From contig JAJONP010000098.1 of the NCBI GenBank assembly GCA_021323555.1, forward strand, positions 1 through 10,310: DNA of 10,310 nucleotides, in the 5' to 3' direction. Made by a program: the position numbers and the translations under genes. This stretch comes from Gammaproteobacteria bacterium. GTDB taxonomy: Bacteria > Pseudomonadota > Gammaproteobacteria > DSM-16500. Below, one piece after another: positions 6,362 through 10,310 of the stretch; the stretch's first letter is position 1; each line of letters opens with the position of its first letter. A model generated the notes under the pieces. It searched no databases and was not told the origin of the DNA. It was given only the letters and a program-made list of their open reading frames with translations.

Positions 6362-7042
6362 ATGAGCCATACTAGAATTAACAACAGCGATCAACCCAAT
6401 TACGCTACATTTCCTGGAGCGCTTATGCCTCCTCCGCGCAGGAGATTTCATTCACCTCACTTAATACAAGATAAATTTGGTAATGACATCATACAAAATT
6501 GCGAAGAAATGCAGAATATCGCACGCCACCTCAATCAATTTTGGAAAAAACCACCTGAAAAAGAGAATGCACTGCAGGAAGAGAGCAAATCAACTTTTGC
6601 TGATGAAATGATAACAGCGTTGGATTCATTGTGCGAGGAAATGGATTCGTATTTATTAACGGGAAATACAGATGAATTAAAGAAAAAGTTGATGCCTTTT
6701 AACGAAAAAGTCGATCTCTTAAATAATAAATTACAGGCACTTAAAGCAATAGAAGCTTATGCACGGCCAACGAGGGCGGCCACAAATGTTATACTTAGTA
6801 CCCTTGGAGTAGGTTCACTTTTAAGTGGATTTGGGACATTTTGTGGCATGGGAATGAGAGGGTTAATAAGCGGACAAGGTTGTGATATAAGTAACAGTGC
6901 TTCTACTATTAGAAAAGAAATATGGTTACAGAGAGCGGTTGACTGCGGTAACAACATTATCATTCCAATAGAGATAGAGGCATGCCTGCCAAGCCAACCA
7001 CCACAAAATGCTGCTGCTTTATCTCCAGATTTATTTAGATAA
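6362..7042 (+). CDS. Uncharacterised protein, second of a tandem paralogue pair
   Basis: This 226-residue protein is a diverged paralogue of the product of 5700-6308. Shared blocks are LIQDKFGNDIIQNCE (34-48) against LVQKLFGNGVVQRCN; LCEEMDSYLLTGNTDEL (90-106) against LCEAMNSHAESGDRDKL; and NNIIIPIEIEACL (197-209) against DDIIIAIENELL. It adds a proline/arginine-rich N-terminus (PPPRRRF, 23-29) and a glycine-rich hydrophobic segment (about 141-170) that could enter a membrane. I chose the ATG at 6362 because ACGAGGAG (6346-6353) lies eight bases upstream. An in-frame TTG at 6305 would extend the protein by 19 residues but lacks a good ribosome binding site. The leader resembles the one before 5700, so the duplicated unit probably included it. 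It converges with the RelE-like toxin gene, leaving three bases between the stops. Confidence 0.75.
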   Translation: MSHTRINNSDQPNYATFPGALMPPPRRRFHSPHLIQDKFGNDIIQNCEEMQNIARHLNQFWKKPPEKENALQEESKSTFADEMITALDSLCEEMDSYLLTGNTDELKKKLMPFNEKVDLLNNKLQALKAIEAYARPTRAATNVILSTLGVGSLLSGFGTFCGMGMRGLISGQGCDISNSASTIRKEIWLQRAVDCGNNIIIPIEIEACLPSQPPQNAAALSPDLFR

Positions 7043-7045
7043 ACT

Positions 7046-7264
7046 TTAGGGGTGCGATGTAATTGCAATAATCGTAATATCTTTTTTTTCTGGCCCATAA
7101 TGCCAAAAAATACGATAAGCAGCAGGTGTATTATTTTCAGCATACGCTTCGAATATGTCTTCATTACGAACTGCTTTAAGTCTTTTTTTTTTAAAATTGG
7201 TAGTTTTTTCCAAAGCATTCAAATCATCATTGGCTTGGTCTGTAAATAACAAATGATACGACAT
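7046..7264 (-). CDS. RelE/ParE-like toxin, probably shortened internally
   Basis: This 72-residue protein starts MSYHLLFTDQANDDLNALEK and ends AAYRIFWHYGPEKKDITIIA followed by ITSHP. Both ends match a RelE/ParE-superfamily toxin group; RelE members cleave mRNA on the ribosome and ParE members poison gyrase. From memory, members of this group are about 100-110 residues. Here KKKRLKAVRN (25-34) runs straight into EDIFEAYAENNTPAAYR, where a middle segment of roughly 35 residues would be expected. An in-frame deletion that may inactivate the toxin is the simplest reading. The gene follows the AbrB-type antitoxin after five bases. Which toxin subtype it is cannot be told from sequence. Confidence 0.75.
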   Translation of the reverse strand: MSYHLLFTDQANDDLNALEKTTNFKKKRLKAVRNEDIFEAYAENNTPAAYRIFWHYGPEKKDITIIAITSHP

Positions 7265-7269
7265 ATTTC

Positions 7270-7542
7270 TTATTCTTTGGCTTTAACGTAATGAGAAAAA
7301 CTGCCCCTACTTTTTACCCGCCCCGTAGCAGAATCTTCTAATCCTTTTTTTACTTGATTTAAAGCCATTTTGTCACTAAAAAGCCATTTTTCTTGAGCAG
7401 ATATTTCCACATAAGGCACTAAAATAATGCGATTATATTTATCTTTTTTAACAGCAAAACTACTAATGCCCTCGGCTAAATTTCCTAATAAAATACGCCC
7501 TTTTGCATCAGGTCTCACTGTCTTCAATACTTCTGTTCTCAT
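7270..7542 (-). CDS. AbrB/SpoVT-type antitoxin
   Basis: This 90-residue protein contains KTVRPDAKGRILLGNLAEGI (8-27), a swapped-hairpin AbrB/SpoVT DNA-binding motif, followed by NRIILVPYVEI (37-47) and EKWLFSDK (51-58). The C-terminal half (about 60-90) would bind the toxin. AGAGG about 10 bases upstream of the ATG supports the start. The antitoxin comes first in the operon and the toxin starts five bases after its stop, the usual type II order. It should repress its own promoter (7576-7604). It looks complete even though its partner appears shortened, as often seen when a module decays. Confidence 0.82.
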   Translation of the reverse strand: MRTEVLKTVRPDAKGRILLGNLAEGISSFAVKKDKYNRIILVPYVEISAQEKWLFSDKMALNQVKKGLEDSATGRVKSRGSFSHYVKAKE

Positions 7543-7575
7543 GGCGGCAAGCCTCTATAAAAACTTTCATTATTT

Positions 7576-7604
7576 AGTATAGTGTAGTGGTGGGATTTAA
7601 ACAA
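7576..7604 (-). promoter_or_regulatory. Promoter of the AbrB-RelE-like module
   Basis: Reading the minus strand, TTGTTT (7604-7599) and TATACT (7581-7576) are separated by 17 bases, a good sigma70 arrangement. The -10 lies about 33 bases upstream of the antitoxin ATG. No clear palindrome was seen. Confidence 0.55.
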
Positions 7605-7678
7605 AGTGGGAAATACGAATAGTGGGAAAGTATATATAAAGTCCTGTCATTATAAATGCCAATTTGACATATCTCTCT

Positions 7679-8698
7679 TCAAATTAAGGGTACATCAGAT
7701 GAATAAAGCGTCCATCCACAGAGCTTATAAAGCAGCCGAGCACCCACATTAGCGTCCCATTCGGATGCCTGTCCAGGCGCCACTTCATTGAGATCAAAAC
7801 CGATGATTTTACGTCCGGATTGGATAACTTTTTTAATTAGATAAAATACTTCTTTTAAATCTAATCCGCCGGGCACAGGGGTGCCTGTGTGTGGACAAAA
7901 ACGAGGGTCTAAGCCATCAATGTCAAAAGAGACATACACTTCTTGCGGTAAATGCTGAATAATTTCGTCACATAACACTGCCCAAGACTCGCCTTGCATT
8001 TTTCTTTCAGAGAGTGTGTTATCAAAAAAAGTCGTGATTTTTTCTTTGTGATGATGAATAAAATTAAATTCTTCTTCACAAAAATCTCGAATGCCGACTT
8101 GCACTAATCGCGTTAATTTTGTTTGAGTTATCACATTATACATAATAGAAGCATGAGAATAGGTAAAACCTTCAAACGCTTCTCGCAGATCGGCATGTGC
8201 ATCAAAATGCAGGATCCCCATCTGGGGATATTTTTCTAAAAATGCCTGGATAGCGCCGAAAGGCACGGAATGATCACCCCCAATAATACCTACACGTTTG
8301 CCTTGTGCTAAAAGCGTTTGAGTCGCTTTATAAACAAATTTATTTAATTGAATACTATATTGATTGACTGTAGAAAGTTCTTTAACAGAACCATTACCTG
8401 AGACAATAATTTTTTTGGCTAATTGACTCGCTTCTTCATTCCATTTTTTAACATCAGAGGATTCGTCTAAGAGAGCAATGCCTGCTTCAAAAAAATTGCC
8501 TAGCTCCAAATCAAATAAATCAATCTGCTTACTGGCTTTTAAAATAGCGCTGGGGCCTTTTGCAGTTCCTCTGCCATATGAAGTCGTCACTTCCCAGGGC
8601 ACAGGTAAAAGCACCATTTCAGATTCTTCAACTGTAAAAGGCAATCCAAAAATGCCTGAATCTTGAGAAGCCGCCGCATTGGCATCGAAATCTTTCAT
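7679..8698 (-). CDS. speB: Agmatinase (agmatine ureohydrolase)
   Basis: This 339-residue ureohydrolase hydrolyses agmatine to putrescine and urea in the cytoplasm. All residues expected to bind the two manganese ions are present: H143 in GGDHS, D166, H168 and D170 in HFDAHADLR, and D259 and D261 in SFDIDGLDP. GFDLNEVAP (300-308) carries the conserved glutamate E305. At 339 residues it is somewhat longer than the roughly 306 of E. coli SpeB, mostly through the N-terminal half. The ATG lies one base after the speA stop (TAATATG), and its GAGGA ribosome binding site sits in the last speA codons, so the two are translationally coupled. Linkage to speA favours agmatinase over guanidinobutyrase or arginase. 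No clear terminator is visible downstream. Confidence 0.92.
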   Translation of the reverse strand: MKDFDANAAASQDSGIFGLPFTVEESEMVLLPVPWEVTTSYGRGTAKGPSAILKASKQIDLFDLELGNFFEAGIALLDESSDVKKWNEEASQLAKKIIVSGNGSVKELSTVNQYSIQLNKFVYKATQTLLAQGKRVGIIGGDHSVPFGAIQAFLEKYPQMGILHFDAHADLREAFEGFTYSHASIMYNVITQTKLTRLVQVGIRDFCEEEFNFIHHHKEKITTFFDNTLSERKMQGESWAVLCDEIIQHLPQEVYVSFDIDGLDPRFCPHTGTPVPGGLDLKEVFYLIKKVIQSGRKIIGFDLNEVAPGQASEWDANVGARLLYKLCGWTLYSSDVPLI

Positions 8699-8699
8699 A

Positions 8700-10310
8700 T
8701 TAATCCTCGAAATACGTATACCCTTGCAAGCCTTTTGTTAAATCTGTTAAATAATCTTCTCGATGGGCTTCACTCAAAACAGATTTTTCTAATTGCTCGC
8801 GATAAGAACGAATGAGCTGATTGCGATTAAAGTTCACGTAACCTAATGCAGATTCGACTGTGTCACCTTCAATCGCTTGCGTTAGCTTGTACCCGCCATC
8901 TTCTGTTAAATCGACATGGACTGAGTGTGTGTCTCCAAATAAATTATGTAGATCACCTAAAATTTCTTGATAGGCTCCTACCATAAATATACCCAGTAAA
9001 TAAGGCTCTGCAGGATCGTGTGGCAGTAATGACAGCGTGCTATCAAGACCATAATTATTGACATAATAATCAATGCGCCCATCAGAATCACAGGTAATAT
9101 CATGCACAATACCACGCTCGGTCGGCTTTTTATCTAAGCCAGATAATGGCAGGATGGGAAACACTTGATCAATTGCCCATGAATCAGGCAGCGATTGGAA
9201 AATCGAGAAATTACAGAAAAATTTCACTGCCAACTTTTCATGTAACTCATCAATGACTTCGCGATGCGCACGTATTGCGGGCTTCAAATAACCACGTACT
9301 TTTGCACAAGTGGCATAATAGATTTGTTCTGCATAGGCACGTTTTTTTAAATCAATTAACCCATGGGAAAACATAGTCTGTGCTTCTGAATTCCAAAGAC
9401 ACACATCATGATACGCTTCTAACGCAGTACTTTCAGATAAATTCAAATAACCTTCCCATAAATTTTTAATAAATGGGATTTCGTTTTCTTCAGGCGCAAC
9501 TAAATGAGTAAGATCACACGCTTCTTCGGTTGCAATTACGTTAGTGATTAACATGGCATGATGCGCTGTGATGGCGCGCCCAGATTCCGTAATAATTTCA
9601 GGATGAGGCAAATTGTGCTGTTGACATATTTCAGCCAGTACGTAGACAATATTATTCGCATATTCTTGTACGCTGTAATTCATAGAACAATGGCTGCGTG
9701 AACGAGTGCCCTCGTAATCTACGCCGAGGCCACCACCTACATCGACCATTGTAATAGGTGCGCCTAACGCGTTTAATGCTGCAAAATAACGCGCGCATTC
9801 ACGTATCCCACTGTGAATATGGGCAATATTGGCAATTTGCGAGCCTAAATTAAAATGCATGGCACGCAATAAGTGTAATTGCTTTCTTTCGCGTAATAAT
9901 TCAATCACACGCAAAACTTGTGTCGCTGAAAAACCAAATTTGGCTTTTTCGCCACTGGTATTTTGCCATTTTCCAGCACCAATAGACGCCAGGCGAACGC
10001 GAATACCAATGCAAGGCTCTACATTTAATTTTTCTGCTTCTTCTAAGACTAAAAATAATTCTGATTGTTTTTCGAGAATAATACAGACACGATGTCCCAG
10101 CTTCTGACCAATCAGTGCCAGGCGAATATATTCACGATCTTTATAACCATTGCAAATAATCACAGAATCAGGATGGGCAGAAAGCGCTAAAGTCGCTAAT
10201 AATTCGGGTTTGCTGCCTGTTTCTAAACCGACTCGCGTTTTTGAATTATCTAAAATCGCTTCAACGACACGGCGTTGCTGATTCACTTTAATAGGATAAA
10301 CACAGGTAAA
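8700..10310 (-). CDS. speA: Biosynthetic arginine decarboxylase (5' end outside window)
   Basis: This PLP-dependent enzyme converts arginine to agmatine, the substrate of the agmatinase encoded next. The window holds the last 536 codons; about 120 N-terminal residues lie beyond the right edge, judged against the 658 residues of E. coli SpeA. The first visible codons read FTCVYPIKVNQQRR, whose lysine forms the PLP Schiff base, so an apparent GTG start at 10286 is not real. Other fold-type III motifs, numbered from the first visible codon, are HFNLGSQ (about 152-158), VDVGGGLGVDYEG (about 189-201), TESGRAITAHHA (about 241-252) and DITCDSDGR (about 404-412), whose cysteine reaches the partner active site. 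The frame is open throughout and appears intact. Confidence 0.95.
   Translation of the reverse strand, partial: FTCVYPIKVNQQRRVVEAILDNSKTRVGLETGSKPELLATLALSAHPDSVIICNGYKDREYIRLALIGQKLGHRVCIILEKQSELFLVLEEAEKLNVEPCIGIRVRLASIGAGKWQNTSGEKAKFGFSATQVLRVIELLRERKQLHLLRAMHFNLGSQIANIAHIHSGIRECARYFAALNALGAPITMVDVGGGLGVDYEGTRSRSHCSMNYSVQEYANNIVYVLAEICQQHNLPHPEIITESGRAITAHHAMLITNVIATEEACDLTHLVAPEENEIPFIKNLWEGYLNLSESTALEAYHDVCLWNSEAQTMFSHGLIDLKKRAYAEQIYYATCAKVRGYLKPAIRAHREVIDELHEKLAVKFFCNFSIFQSLPDSWAIDQVFPILPLSGLDKKPTERGIVHDITCDSDGRIDYYVNNYGLDSTLSLLPHDPAEPYLLGIFMVGAYQEILGDLHNLFGDTHSVHVDLTEDGGYKLTQAIEGDTVESALGYVNFNRNQLIRSYREQLEKSVLSEAHREDYLTDLTKGLQGYTYFED

Noticed and set aside
10284..10286. GTG start for speA inside the window
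   Set aside because: The upstream codons encode YPIK, including the PLP lysine, so the gene continues past the window edge.

Overview
The window looks like chromosomal DNA of an AT-rich gammaproteobacterium. The agmatinase and arginine decarboxylase proteins resemble gammaproteobacterial SpeB and SpeA. The mix of small toxin-antitoxin modules, effector-like orphan genes and degenerate intergenic repeats suggests a host-associated lineage such as Legionellales/Coxiellaceae. That placement is inference; no rRNA or other marker gene is present to fix it.

Layout: (1) 1-593 is mostly repeat DNA: a 36-bp near-perfect inverted repeat (12-119), then two tandem copies of a roughly 150-bp direct repeat (120-429). 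(2) 594-1252 is a Phd/YefM-VapC toxin-antitoxin operon with an imperfect palindrome just upstream. (3) 1253-1567 is AT-rich and non-coding, holding a candidate promoter, a small hairpin and a six-codon leader ORF. (4) 1568-2599 encodes an orphan basic protein whose C-terminal third looks like an HNH/beta-beta-alpha-metal nuclease core. (5) 2589-4858 (minus) is comEC, the DNA-uptake channel gene, split by a frame disruption in its metallo-beta-lactamase-like domain. (6) 5008-5550 (minus) is a YkuD-family L,D-transpeptidase lipoprotein. (7) 5700-7042 (plus) holds two tandem genes that are diverged paralogues of each other and match no family I recognise. (8) 7046-7542 (minus) is an AbrB-type antitoxin and a RelE/ParE-like toxin that appears internally shortened. 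(9) 7679-10310 (minus) is speA-speB, the arginine -> agmatine -> putrescine route; speA runs off the right edge.

The speAB pair is ordinary core metabolism. Everything to its left looks like accessory or decaying sequence: two toxin-antitoxin modules, a broken competence gene, repeat debris and three effector-like orphans. The most noteworthy items are the tandem paralogue pair, the nuclease-like orphan, the broken comEC and the shortened RelE-like toxin. I do not see a clearly assembled new multi-gene system. The paralogue pair is the best candidate for something undescribed.
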